A stretch of 64,000 bases of DNA from Ptiloglossa arizonensis (GCF_051014685.1 NW_027478439.1:1522001-1586000), one strand, 5' to 3'. Numbered from the stretch's first letter, positions 1 to 9,695 are shown. Translations and numbers: made by a program. The notes: a model not told the origin generated them from the sequence alone.

Positions 1-38
1 TCGCGAATGCGGCTCGCGGCCTCCTTCTGCGAGATTAC
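1..38 (-). mobile_element. Truncated copy of the 685-bp element (5' end, minus-strand sense)
   Basis: This is the last 38 bp, in + strand order, of the element copy belonging to a unit that begins left of the window. It is identical to 1295-1332 and ends directly at the target-site repeat that opens unit 1. Confidence 0.9.
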
Positions 39-227
39 ACGCCGCTGGGACTTTGAAACTTTCGGCACGTACCGAACAGTTCTTCTCTATTATCTCGAGA
101 GCGGACACGACAACCGCACACATTGAACACACAGCAGCGTGTTGTAGCATGCCAGCTACACGGTGGTGTGCCTAACGTGTGGATAGCTCGAGATTTTTGT
201 TCCGGACCGATGTGACCGGGAAGCAAC
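39..227. repeat. 189-bp satellite subrepeat, variant A (unit 1)
   Basis: First subrepeat after the element. It starts at the right-hand target-site copy and reads GGGACTTTGAAACTTTCGG at its head. Hallmarks are CACGTACC (B and C have CACGTATC), CGAGAGCGGACACGACAACC, ACATTGAACACACAGCAGCG and GCTACACGG. Like every subrepeat it holds two CTCGAG sites (94-99 and 187-192). It is the most diverged subrepeat at its head, as expected next to the insertion point. Confidence 0.95.
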
Positions 228-416
228 ACGCCGCTGGGATTTTGATATTTTCGGCACGTATCGAACAGTTCTTTTCTATTATCTCGAGAAAGGACACGAC
301 GACCGCACACTTTGAGCACAAAGCAGCGAGTTGTAGCATGCCAGCTAGACGGTGGTGTGCCTAACGTGTGTATAGCTCGAGATTTTTGTTCCGGACCGAT
401 GTGACCGGGAAGCAAC
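228..416. repeat. 189-bp satellite subrepeat, variant B (unit 1)
   Basis: Second subrepeat, exactly 189 bp downstream of A. Hallmarks are GGGATTTTGATATTTTCGG, CAGTTCTTTTCTATT, CGAGAAAGGACACGACGACC, TTTGAGCACAAAGCAGCGAG and GCTAGACGG. In 14 of 48 units the CATGCCAGCTAG near its end reads CATGTCAGCTAG. Confidence 0.95.
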
Positions 417-605
417 ACGGCGCTGGAGCGTTGAAACCTTCGGCACGTATCGAACAGTTCTTCTCTATTATCTCGAGAATGGACACGACGTCCGCACACT
501 TTGAGCACACAGCAGCCAGTTGTAGCATGCCAGCTACACGGTGGTGTGTCTACCGTGTGGATAGCTCGAGATTTTTGTTGCGGACCGACGTGACCGCGAC
601 GCAAT
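417..605. repeat. 189-bp satellite subrepeat, variant C (unit 1)
   Basis: Third subrepeat, again exactly 189 bp on. Hallmarks are ACGGCGCTGGAGCGTTGAAA, CGAGAATGGACACGACGTCC, CAGCAGCCAG and GTGTGTCTACCGTG. Its last 30 bp or so (TTGCGGACCGACGTGACC, GCGACGCAAT) differ at several places from the matching part of A and B (TTCCGGACCGATGTGACC, GGGAAGCAAC). This edge abuts the element and appears to have escaped homogenisation with internal subrepeats. Confidence 0.95.
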
Positions 606-613
606 ACGCCGCT

Positions 614-621
<8 letters not shown>
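606..621. repeat. Left copy of the target-site duplication (unit 1)
   Basis: ACGCCGCTGGGACTTT, identical to 1333-1348 on the far side of the element. The base before it differs (T here, C there), which fixes the outer edge. The inner edge merges with the T tract, so the duplication is 13-16 bp. The repeat lies at the 189-bp phase: 606 minus 39 is 567, or 3 x 189. The same word, slightly diverged, occurs once per subrepeat in B and C, so it is native satellite sequence duplicated by the insertion. Confidence 0.85.

Positions 622-647
<26 letters not shown>
619..647 (-). repeat. Poly(A) tail of the element, seen as 29 T on the + strand
   Basis: A pure run of 29 T, the first three of which may belong to the target-site copy. 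On the minus strand it is an uninterrupted poly(A) directly after the 3' end of the element, as left by target-primed reverse transcription of a polyadenylated or A-tailed RNA. Across the array it is 26-29 long and never interrupted by another base. Confidence 0.9.
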
Positions 648-650
<3 letters not shown>

Positions 651-790
651 CGTGGAGGAAATCTTCGAAAGACCCCCCCGCCGCCTGGGGAGGGGCGGGG
701 GGAGTGTGGGATTCCTCGCGCCCGGAAGGAAACCCAACGGGTGCGGGACCTGCCCACTAAAACCCACCACGGTGGCCATCCTCGCACTAT

Positions 791-844
791 GCAGGGGGAG
801 CACCTGGGACCGAAAACATCATATCATCAGGTGCTCCCCCGTGC
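791..844. other. Inverted repeat, 16-bp stem, in the element 3' region
   Basis: GCAGGGGGAGCACCTG (791-806) pairs with 828-844 over 16 bp with one bulged G; the central 13 bp are perfect. The loop is 21 nt and A/T-rich (ACCGAAAACATCATATCAT). It is the strongest stem with a real loop in the unit and is conserved in every copy. In LINEs such 3'-proximal hairpins can serve reverse-transcriptase recognition, but that role is inferred here. Confidence 0.85.
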
Positions 845-873
845 AGGGCTCTCGCGCCCGTGTCCTCCCGTTC

Positions 874-910
874 CAGGGAAGGGAGGGGGTACTTCACCCT
901 CCCTTCCCTG
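874..910. other. Inverted repeat, perfect 14-bp stem, 9-nt loop
   Basis: CAGGGAAGGGAGGG (874-887) is the exact reverse complement of 897-910, around the loop GGTACTTCA. The arms are purine- and pyrimidine-pure apart from their ends. Unit 9 has G to C at 11262, which breaks only the innermost pair. Confidence 0.85.
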
Positions 911-920
911 CTTTCTCCTC

Positions 921-1274
921 GGCGCTCTGGCGCCCGACGTCGGAGCAGGGCCACACTGCACCGTCATCCCACTCCCGGGGGCCGCCCGAGGGCGGCCGTG
1001 AGTCCCACACTCACGACCGCCCACGGCCCCCATAGCCGCGCCGGAGGCACGGTTCTAGGACCGCGCCGTCGGCGCGGCTGCACCCCGGTTCGTACGCTCC
1101 CGAGGGCGGCTCTGGCCTCTCCGCCCTCGAGAGCGTCGCCGTCCCTTATTTCTCCCCCCTTAGGCGACGGGCGGTGGCACGAGACTCAAGGGCTACGTAC
1201 CCCCGCCCGCCGCTCTCAGGGTGGCCTCCCCGGCCCTTGCGGAGGCCTACCCGCCCCCGGCCTCGGACGAGGCC
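921..1274. other. Chain of consecutive short inverted repeats across the element
   Basis: Successive local stems: 921-925/930-934; palindrome CCGACGTCGG at 934-943; 980-987/990-997 (GGCCGCCC, 2-nt spacer); 997-1003/1009-1015 (CGTGAGT); 1061-1067/1071-1077 (CCGCGCC); 1101-1109/1121-1129 (CGAGGGCGG); 1134-1140/1163-1169 (CGTCGCC); 1223-1229/1241-1247 (GGCCTCC); 1259-1264/1269-1274 (GGCCTC). A transcript of either strand would be heavily folded. High GC makes some short stems likely by chance, so single ones should not be over-read. Confidence 0.6.
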
Positions 1275-1332
1275 CCTCTCGCAGTCTCCCCCTCTCGCGA
1301 ATGCGGCTCGCGGCCTCCTTCTGCGAGATTAC
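1216..1332 (-). pseudogene. Possible C-terminal remnant of a LINE ORF2 (38 codons plus stop)
   Basis: In the minus-strand frame that begins at the first base of the element, 38 codons run to a TGA at 1218-1216. The peptide opens V-I-S-Q-K-E-A-A-S-R-I-R-E-R-G and turns arginine-, glycine- and proline-rich. A lysine/glutamate/arginine stretch of this kind just before the stop is common in ORF2 proteins of the R1 and related clades, where it follows the endonuclease and reverse-transcriptase domains. None of those domains is present, so the copy would be 5'-truncated and dead. The 27-bp duplication in units 6 and 10 falls inside this segment and stays in frame. The call rests on a short peptide and on position, so it is tentative. 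Confidence 0.35.
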
Positions 1333-1348
1333 ACGCCGCTGGGACTTT
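1333..1348. repeat. Right copy of the target-site duplication (opens unit 2)
   Basis: ACGCCGCTGGGACTTT directly after the last base of the element, continuing as GAAACTTTCGG into subrepeat A. It matches 606-621. The equivalent copy opens each unit, the first at 39-54. Confidence 0.85.
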
Positions 1349-1907
1349 GAAACTTTCGGCACGTACCGAACAGTTCTTCTCTATTATCTCGAGAGCGGAC
1401 ACGACAACCGCACACATTGAACACACAGCAGCGTGTTGTAGCATGCCAGCTACACGGTGGTGTGCCTAACGTGTGGATAGCTCGAGATTTTTGTTCCGGA
1501 CCGATGTGACCGGGAAGCAACACGCCGCTGGGATTTTGATATTTTCGGCACGTATCGAACAGTTCTTTTCTATTATCTCGAGAAAGGACACGACGACCGC
1601 ACACTTTGAGCACAAAGCAGCGAGTTGTAGCATGCCAGCTAGACGGTGGTGTGCCTAACGTGTGTATAGCTCGAGATTTTTGTTCCGGACCGATGTGACC
1701 GGGAAGCAACACGGCGCTGGAGCGTTGAAACCTTCGGCACGTATCGAACAGTTCTTCTCTATTATCTCGAGAATGGACACGACGTCCGCACACTTTGAGC
1801 ACACAGCAGCCAGTTGTAGCATGCCAGCTACACGGTGGTGTGTCTACCGTGTGGATAGCTCGAGATTTTTGTTGCGGACCGACGTGACCGCGACGCAATA
1901 CGCCGCT

Positions 1908-1944
<37 letters not shown>

Positions 1945-2626
1945 CGTGGAGGAAATCTTCGAAAGACCCCCCCGCCGCCTGGGGAGGGGCGGGGGGAGTG
2001 TGGGATTCCTCGCGCCCGGAAGGAAACCCAACGGGTGCGGGACCTGCCCACTAAAACCCACCACGGTGGCCATCCTCGCACTATGCAGGGGGAGCACCTG
2101 GGACCGAAAACATCATATCATCAGGTGCTCCCCCGTGCAGGGCTCTCGCGCCCGTGTCCTCCCGTTCCAGGGAAGGGAGGGGGTACTTCACCCTCCCTTC
2201 CCTGCTTTCTCCTCGGCGCTCTGGCGCCCGACGTCGGAGCAGGGCCACACTGCACCGTCATCCCACTCCCGGGGGCCGCCCGAGGGCGGCCGTGAGTCCC
2301 ACACTCACGACCGCCCACGGCCCCCATAGCCGCGCCGGAGGCACGGTTCTAGGACCGCGCCGTCGGCGCGGCTGCACCCCGGTTCGTACGCTCCCGAGGG
2401 CGGCTCTGGCCTCTCCGCCCTCGAGAGCGTCGCCGTCCCTTATTTCTCCCCCCTTAGGCGACGGGCGGTGGCACGAGACTCAAGGGCTACGTACCCCCGC
2501 CCGCCGCTCTCAGGGTGGCCTCCCCGGCCCTTGCGGAGGCCTACCCGCCCCCGGCCTCGGACGAGGCCCCTCTCGCAGTCTCCCCCTCTCGCGAATGCGG
2601 CTCGCGGCCTCCTTCTGCGAGATTAC
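1333..2626. repeat. Unit 2 (1,294 bp)
   Basis: A-B-C block 1333-1899, T tract 1913-1941 (29), element 1942-2626 on the minus strand, type I. No private change seen relative to unit 1. Confidence 0.97.
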
Positions 2627-3201
2627 ACGCCGCTGGGACTTTGAAACTTTCGGCACGTACCGAACAGTTCTTCTCTATTATCTCGAGAGCGGACACGACA
2701 ACCGCACACATTGAACACACAGCAGCGTGTTGTAGCATGCCAGCTACACGGTGGTGTGCCTAACGTGTGGATAGCTCGAGATTTTTGTTCCGGACCGATG
2801 TGACCGGGAAGCAACACGCCGCTGGGATTTTGATATTTTCGGCACGTATCGAACAGTTCTTTTCTATTATCTCGAGAAAGGACACGACGACCGCACACTT
2901 TGAGCACAAAGCAGCGAGTTGTAGCATGCCAGCTAGACGGTGGTGTGCCTAACGTGTGTATAGCTCGAGATTTTTGTTCCGGACCGATGTGACCGGGAAG
3001 CAACACGGCGCTGGAGCGTTGAAACCTTCGGCACGTATCGAACAGTTCTTCTCTATTATCTCGAGAATGGACACGACGTCCGCACACTTTGAGCACACAG
3101 CAGCCAGTTGTAGCATGCCAGCTACACGGTGGTGTGTCTACCGTGTGGATAGCTCGAGATTTTTGTTGCGGACCGACGTGACCGCGACGCAATACGCCGC
3201 T

Positions 3202-3237
<36 letters not shown>

Positions 3238-3919
3238 CGTGGAGGAAATCTTCGAAAGACCCCCCCGCCGCCTGGGGAGGGGCGGGGGGAGTGTGGGATT
3301 CCTCGCGCCCGGAAGGAAACCCAACGGGTGCGGGACCTGCCCACTAAAACCCACCACGGTGGCCATCCTCGCACTATGCAGGGGGAGCACCTGGGACCGA
3401 AAACATCATATCATCAGGTGCTCCCCCGTGCAGGGCTCTCGCGCCCGTGTCCTCCCGTTCCAGGGAAGGGAGGGGGTACTTCACCCTCCCTTCCCTGCTT
3501 TCTCCTCGGCGCTCTGGCGCCCGACGTCGGAGCAGGGCCACACTGCACCGTCATCCCACTCCCGGGGGCCGCCCGAGGGCGGCCGTGAGTCCCACACTCA
3601 CGACCGCCCACGGCCCCCATAGCCGCGCCGGAGGCACGGTTCTAGGACCGCGCCGTCGGCGCGGCTGCACCCCGGTTCGTACGCTCCCGAGGGCGGCTCT
3701 GGCCTCTCCGCCCTCGAGAGCGTCGCCGTCCCTTATTTCTCCCCCCTTAGGCGACGGGCGGTGGCACGAGACTCAAGGGCTACGTACCCCCGCCCGCCGC
3801 TCTCAGGGTGGCCTCCCCGGCCCTTGCGGAGGCCTACCCGCCCCCGGCCTCGGACGAGGCCCCTCTCGCAGTCTCCCCCTCTCGCGAATGCGGCTCGCGG
3901 CCTCCTTCTGCGAGATTAC
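2627..3919. repeat. Unit 3 (1,293 bp)
   Basis: A-B-C block 2627-3193, T tract 3207-3234 (28), element 3235-3919, type I. Confidence 0.97.
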
Positions 3920-4494
3920 ACGCCGCTGGGACTTTGAAACTTTCGGCACGTACCGAACAGTTCTTCTCTATTATCTCGAGAGCGGACACGACAACCGCAC
4001 ACATTGAACACACAGCAGCGTGTTGTAGCATGCCAGCTACACGGTGGTGTGCCTAACGTGTGGATAGCTCGAGATTTTTGTTCCGGACCGATGTGACCGG
4101 GAAGCAACACGCCGCTGGGATTTTGATATTTTCGGCACGTATCGAACAGTTCTTTTCTATTATCTCGAGAAAGGACACGACGACCGCACACTTTGAGCAC
4201 AAAGCAGCGAGTTGTAGCATGCCAGCTAGACGGTGGTGTGCCTAACGTGTGTATAGCTCGAGATTTTTGTTCCGGACCGATGTGACCGGGAAGCAACACG
4301 GCGCTGGAGCGTTGAAACCTTCGGCACGTATCGAACAGTTCTTCTCTATTATCTCGAGAATGGACACGACGTCCGCACACTTTGAGCACACAGCAGCCAG
4401 TTGTAGCATGCCAGCTACACGTTGGTGTGTCTACCGTGTGGATAGCTCGAGATTTTTGTTGCGGACCGACGTGACCGCGACGCAATACGCCGCT

Positions 4495-4530
<36 letters not shown>

Positions 4531-5212
4531 CGTGGGGGAAATCTTCGAAAGACCCCTCCGCCGCCTGGGGAGGGGCGGGGGGAGTGTGGGATTCCTCGCG
4601 CCCGGAAGGAAACCCAACGGGTGCGGGACCTGCCCACTAAAACCCACCACGGTGGCCATCCTCGCACTATGCAGGGGGAGCACCTGGGACCGAAAACATC
4701 ATATCATCAGGTGCTCCCCCGTGCAGGGCTCTCGCGCCCGTGTCCTCCCGTTCCAGGGAAGGGAGGGGGTACTTCACCCTCCCTTCCCTGCTTTCTCCTC
4801 GGCGCTCTGGCGCCCGACGTCGGAGCAGGGCCACACTGCACCGTCATCCCACTCCCGGGGGCCGCCCGAGGGCGGCCGTGAGTCCCACACTCACGACCGC
4901 CCACGGCCCCCATAGCCGCGCCGGAGGCACGGTTCTAGGACCGCGCCGTCGGCGCGGCTGCACCCCGGTTCGTACGCTCCCGAGGGCGGCTCTGGCCTCT
5001 CCGCCCTCGAGAGCGTCGCCGTCCCTTATTTCTCCCCCCTTAGGCGACGGGCGGTGGCACGAGACTCAAGGGCTACGTACCCCCGCCCGCCGCTCTCAGG
5101 GTGGCCTCCCCGGCCCTTGCGGAGGCCTACCCGCCCCCGGCCTCGGACGAGGCCCCTCTCGCAGTCTCCCCCTCTCGCGAATGCGGCTCGCGGCCTCCTT
5201 CTGCGAGATTAC
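3920..5212. repeat. Unit 4 (1,293 bp)
   Basis: A-B-C block 3920-4486, T tract 4500-4527 (28), element 4528-5212. First type II element: GTGGGGGAAATC and ACCCCTCCGCC at its 3' end. Private G to T at 4422 in subrepeat C. Confidence 0.97.
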
Positions 5213-5787
5213 ACGCCGCTGGGACTTTGAAACTTTCGGCACGTACCGAACAGTTCTTCTCTATTATCTCGAGAGCGGACACGACAACCGCACACATTGA
5301 ACACACAGCAGCGTGTTGTAGCATGCCAGCTACACGGTGGTGTGCCTAACGTGTGGATAGCTCGAGATTTTTGTTCCGGACCGATGTGACCGGGAAGCAA
5401 CACGCCGCTGGGATTTTGATATTTTCGGCACGTATCGAACAGTTCTTTTCTATTATCTCGAGAAAGGACACGACGACCGCACACTTTGAGCACAAAGCAG
5501 CGAGTTGTAGCATGCCAGCTAGACGGTGGTGTGCCTAACGTGTGTATAGCTCGAGATTTTTGTTCCGGACCGATGTGACCGGGAAGCAACACGGCGCTGG
5601 AGCGTTGAAACCTTCGGCACGTATCGAACAGTTCTTCTCTATTATCTCGAGAATGGACACGACGTCCGCACACTTTGAGCACACAGCAGCCAGTTGTAGC
5701 ATGCCAGCTACACGGTGGTGTGTCTACCGTGTGGATAGCTCGAGATTTTTGTTGCGGACCGACGTGACCGCGACGCAATACGCCGCT

Positions 5788-5824
<37 letters not shown>

Positions 5825-6506
5825 CGTGGAGGAAATCTTCGAAAGACCCCCCCGCCGCCTGGGGAGGGGCGGGGGGAGTGTGGGATTCCTCGCGCCCGGA
5901 AGGAAACCCAACGGGTGCGGGACCTGCCCACTAAAACCCACCACGGTGGCCATCCTCGCACTATGCAGGGGGAGCACCTGGGACCGAAAACATCATATCA
6001 TCAGGTGCTCCCCCGTGCAGGGCTCTCGCGCCCGTGTCCTCCCGTTCCAGGGAAGGGAGGGGGTACTTCACCCTCCCTTCCCTGCTTTCTCCTCGGCGCT
6101 CTGGCGCCCGACGTCGGAGCAGGGCCACACTGCACCGTCATCCCACTCCCGGGGGCCGCCCGAGGGCGGCCGTGAGTCCCACACTCACGACCGCCCACGG
6201 CCCCCATAGCCGCGCCGGAGGCACGGTTCTAGGACCGCGCCGTCGGCGCGGCTGCACCCCGGTTCGTACGCTCCCGAGGGCGGCTCTGGCCTCTCCGCCC
6301 TCGAGAGCGTCGCCGTCCCTTATTTCTCCCCCCTTAGGCGACGGGCGGTGGCACGAGACTCAAGGGCTACGTACCCCCGCCCGCCGCTCTCAGGGTGGCC
6401 TCCCCGGCCCTTGCGGAGGCCTACCCGCCCCCGGCCTCGGACGAGGCCCCTCTCGCAGTCTCCCCCTCTCGCGAATGCGGCTCGCGGCCTCCTTCTGCGA
6501 GATTAC
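5213..6506. repeat. Unit 5 (1,294 bp)
   Basis: A-B-C block 5213-5779, T tract 5793-5821 (29), element 5822-6506, type I between two type II neighbours. Confidence 0.97.
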
Positions 6507-7081
6507 ACGCCGCTGGGACTTTGAAACTTTCGGCACGTACCGAACAGTTCTTCTCTATTATCTCGAGAGCGGACACGACAACCGCACACATTGAACACAC
6601 AGCAGCGTGTTGTAGCATGCCAGCTACACGGTGGTGTGCCTAACGTGTGGATAGCTCGAGATTTTTGTTCCGGACCGATGTGACCGGGAAGCAACACGCC
6701 GCTGGGATTTTGATATTTTCGGCACGTATCGAACAGTTCTTTTCTATTATCTCGAGAAAGGACACGACGACCGCACACTTTGAGCACAAAGCAGCGAGTT
6801 GTAGCATGCCAGCTAGACGGTGGTGTGCCTAACGTGTGTATAGCTCGAGATTTTTGTTCCGGACCGATGTGACCGGGAAGCAACACGGCGCTGGAGCGTT
6901 GAAACCTTCGGCACGTATCGAACAGTTCTTCTCTATTATCTCGAGAATGGACACGACGTCCGCACACTTTGAGCACACAGCAGCCAGTTGTAGCATGCCA
7001 GCTACACGGTGGTGTGTCTACCGTGTGGATAGCTCGAGATTTTTGTTGCGGACCGACGTGACCGCGACGCAATACGCCGCT

Positions 7082-7117
<36 letters not shown>

Positions 7118-7826
7118 CGTGGGGGAAATCTTCGAAAGACCCCTCCGCCGCCTGGGGAGGGGCGGGGGGAGTGTGGGATTCCTCGCGCCCGGAAGGAAAC
7201 CCAACGGGTGCGGGACCTGCCCACTAAAACCCACCACGGTGGCCATCCTCGCACTATGCAGGGGGAGCACCTGGGACCGAAAACATCATATCATCAGGTG
7301 CTCCCCCGTGCAGGGCTCTCGCGCCCGTGTCCTCCCGTTCCAGGGAAGGGAGGGGGTACTTCACCCTCCCTTCCCTGCTTTCTCCTCGGCGCTCTGGCGC
7401 CCGACGTCGGAGCAGGGCCACACTGCACCGTCATCCCACACCCGGGGGCCGCCCGAGGGCGGCCGTGAGTCCCACACTCACGACCGCCCACGGCCCCCAT
7501 AGCCGCGCCGGAGGCACGGTTCTAGGACCGCGCCGTCGGCGCGGCTGCACCCCGGTTCGTACGCTCCCGAGGGCGGCTCTGGCCTCTCCGCCCTCGAGAG
7601 CGTCGCCGTCCCTTATTTCTCCCCCCTTAGGCGACGGGCGGTGGCACGAGACTCAAGGGCTACGTACCCCCGCCCGCCGCTCTCAGGGTGGCCTCCCCGG
7701 CCCTTGCGGAGGCCTACCCGCCCCCGGCCCTTGCGGAGGCCTACCCGCCCCCGGCCTCGGACGAGGCCCCTCTCGCAGTCTCCCCCTCTCGCGAATGCGG
7801 CTCGCGGCCTCCTTCTGCGAGATTAC
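6507..7826. repeat. Unit 6 (1,320 bp, carries the 27-bp duplication)
   Basis: A-B-C block 6507-7073, T tract 7087-7114 (28), element 7115-7826, which is 712 bp because of a 27-bp tandem duplication at 7699-7752. Type II. Private T to A at 7440. Confidence 0.97.
7699..7752. repeat. 27-bp tandem duplication inside the element of unit 6
   Basis: 7699-7725 and 7726-7752 are identical, both beginning GGCCCTTGCGGAGGCCTACC. Other units except unit 10 have one copy. It doubles one arm of the 1223-1229/1241-1247 hairpin and is in frame with the putative ORF2 remnant. Confidence 0.95.
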
Positions 7827-8402
7827 ACGCCGCTGGGACTTTGAAACTTTCGGCACGTACCGAACAGTTCTTCTCTATTATCTCGAGAGCGGACACGACA
7901 ACCGCACACATTGAACACACAGCAGCGTGTTGTAGCATGCCAGCTACACGGTGGTGTGCCTAACGTGTGGATAGCTCGAGATTTTTTGTTCCGGACCGAT
8001 GTGACCGGGAAGCAACACGCCGCTGGGATTTTGATATTTTCGGCACGTATCGAACAGTTCTTTTCTATTATCTCGAGAAAGGACACGACGACCGCACACT
8101 TTGAGCACAAAGCAGCGAGTTGTAGCATGTCAGCTAGACGGTGGTGTGCCTAACGTGTGTATAGCTCGAGATTTTTGTTCCGGACCGATGTGACCGGGAA
8201 GCAACACGGCGCTGGAGCGTTGAAACCTTCGGCACGTATCGAACAGTTCTTCTCTATTATCTCGAGAATGGACACGACGTCCGCACACTTTGAGCACACA
8301 GCAGCCAGTTGTAGCATGCCAGCTACACGGTGGTGTGTCTACCGTGTGGATAGCTCGAGATTTTTGTTGCGGACCGACGTGACCGCGACGCAATACGCCG
8401 CT

Positions 8403-8438
<36 letters not shown>

Positions 8439-9120
8439 CGTGGGGGAAATCTTCGAAAGACCCCTCCGCCGCCTGGGGAGGGGCGGGGGGAGTGTGGGAT
8501 TCCTCGCGCCCGGAAGGAAACCCAACGGGTGCGGGACCTGCCCACTAAAACCCACCACGGTGGCCATCCTCGCACTATGCAGGGGGAGCACCTGGGACCG
8601 AAAACATCATATCATCAGGTGCTCCCCCGTGCAGGGCTCTCGCGCCCGTGTCCTCCCGTTCCAGGGAAGGGAGGGGGTACTTCACCCTCCCTTCCCTGCT
8701 TTCTCCTCGGCGCTCTGGCGCCCGACGTCGGAGCAGGGCCACACTGCACCGTCATCCCACTCCCGGGGGCCGCCCGAGGGCGGCCGTGAGTCCCACACTC
8801 ACGACCGCCCACGGCCCCCATAGCCGCGCCGGAGGCACGGTTCTAGGACCGCGCCGTCGGCGCGGCTGCACCCCGGTTCGTACGCTCCCGAGGGCGGCTC
8901 TGGCCTCTCCGCCCTCGAGAGCGTCGCCGTCCCTTATTTCTCCCCCCTTAGGCGACGGGCGGTGGCACGAGACTCAAGGGCTACGTACCCCCGCCCGCTG
9001 CTCTCAGGGTGGCCTCCCCGGCCCTTGCGGAGGCCTACCCGCCCCCGGCCTCGGACGAGGCCCCTCTCGCAGTCTCCCCCTCTCGCGAATGCGGCTCGCG
9101 GCCTCCTTCTGCGAGATTAC
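7827..9120. repeat. Unit 7 (1,294 bp, one extra T in subrepeat A)
   Basis: Block 7827-8394 is 568 bp because the T run near the end of subrepeat A has six T (7982-7987), not five. T tract 8408-8435 (28), element 8436-9120, type II. CATGTCAG variant in B. C to T at 8999 (CCCGCTGCTC), shared with units 12, 14 and 16. Confidence 0.97.
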
Positions 9121-9695
9121 ACGCCGCTGGGACTTTGAAACTTTCGGCACGTACCGAACAGTTCTTCTCTATTATCTCGAGAGCGGACACGACAACCGCA
9201 CACATTGAACACACAGCAGCGTGTTGTAGCATGCCAGCTACACGGTGGTGTGCCTAACGTGTGGATAGCTCGAGATTTTTGTTCCGGACCGATGTGACCG
9301 GGAAGCAACACGCCGCTGGGATTTTGATATTTTCGGCACGTATCGAACAGTTCTTTTCTATTATCTCGAGAAAGGACACGACGACCGCACACTTTGAGCA
9401 CAAAGCAGCGAGTTGTAGCATGTCAGCTAGACGGTGGTGTGCCTAACGTGTGTATAGCTCGAGATTTTTGTTCCGGACCGATGTGACCGGGAAGCAACAC
9501 GGCGCTGGAGCGTTGAAACCTTCGGCACGTATCGAACAGTTCTTCTCTATTATCTCGAGAATGGACACGACGTCCGCACACTTTGAGCACACAGCAGCCA
9601 GTTGTAGCATGCCAGCTACACGGTGGTGTGTCTACCGTGTGGATAGCTCGAGATTTTTGTTGCGGACCGACGTGACCGCGACGCAATACGCCGCT

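Larger units (their letters stand above)
39..1332. repeat. Unit 1 (reference unit, 1,294 bp)
   Basis: Reference unit for this annotation. Subrepeats A, B and C occupy 39-605, the left target-site copy starts at 606, the T tract is 619-647 (29 T) and the element is 648-1332. The element 3' end is type I: GTGGAGGAAATC just after the T tract and seven C in the following ACCCCCCCGCC. Confidence 0.97.
648..1332 (-). mobile_element. 685-bp GC-rich retroposon insert, probable 5'-truncated non-LTR retrotransposon
   Basis: Read on the minus strand from 1332 to 648 the element starts at the target-site copy, carries a short open segment ended by TGA at 1218-1216, then about 570 bp of GC-rich non-coding sequence, and ends in poly(A). 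Target-site duplication, poly(A) and absence of terminal inverted or long terminal repeats fit a LINE or SINE inserted by target-primed reverse transcription. The 3' terminal stretch (minus strand, about 780 to 690, including CCACCGTGGTGGGTTTTAGT) resembles from memory the 3' ends of R1-clade LINEs of insects; I could not search for this. Every complete copy is exactly 685 bp, except 712 bp in units 6 and 10. A long SINE is the alternative, but I found no Pol III promoter in the right orientation. Confidence 0.75.

Noticed and set aside
198..222. CENP-B-box-like motif in the 189-bp subrepeat (CCGATGTGACCGGG)
   Set aside because: It keeps the CG and CGGG parts but lacks the TT of TTCG and the required internal A. 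The match is too weak to call, and it does not show that the array is centromeric.
179..364. 61-codon + strand frames repeated every 189 bp
   Set aside because: They start at GTG, not ATG, end at the same TAA in each subrepeat, and are the by-product of the 189-bp period. No family resemblance.
619..647. T tract as a transcription terminator
   Set aside because: T runs can end Pol III transcripts, but no Pol III gene precedes it, and the target-site duplication explains it as a poly(A) tail in reverse orientation.
1087..1097. Pol III B-box-like word GGTTCGTACGC in the element
   Set aside because: It is on the + strand, opposite to the poly(A) orientation, misses several consensus positions and has no A box at a suitable distance. 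It does not support a SINE head.
860..1420. 186-codon + strand frame present in every unit, and the 127- and 210-codon frames
   Set aside because: They run antisense to the element and across its junction with the satellite, are low in complexity (R, P, G, S) from GC richness, and shift with T-tract length. Shadows of repeat DNA.
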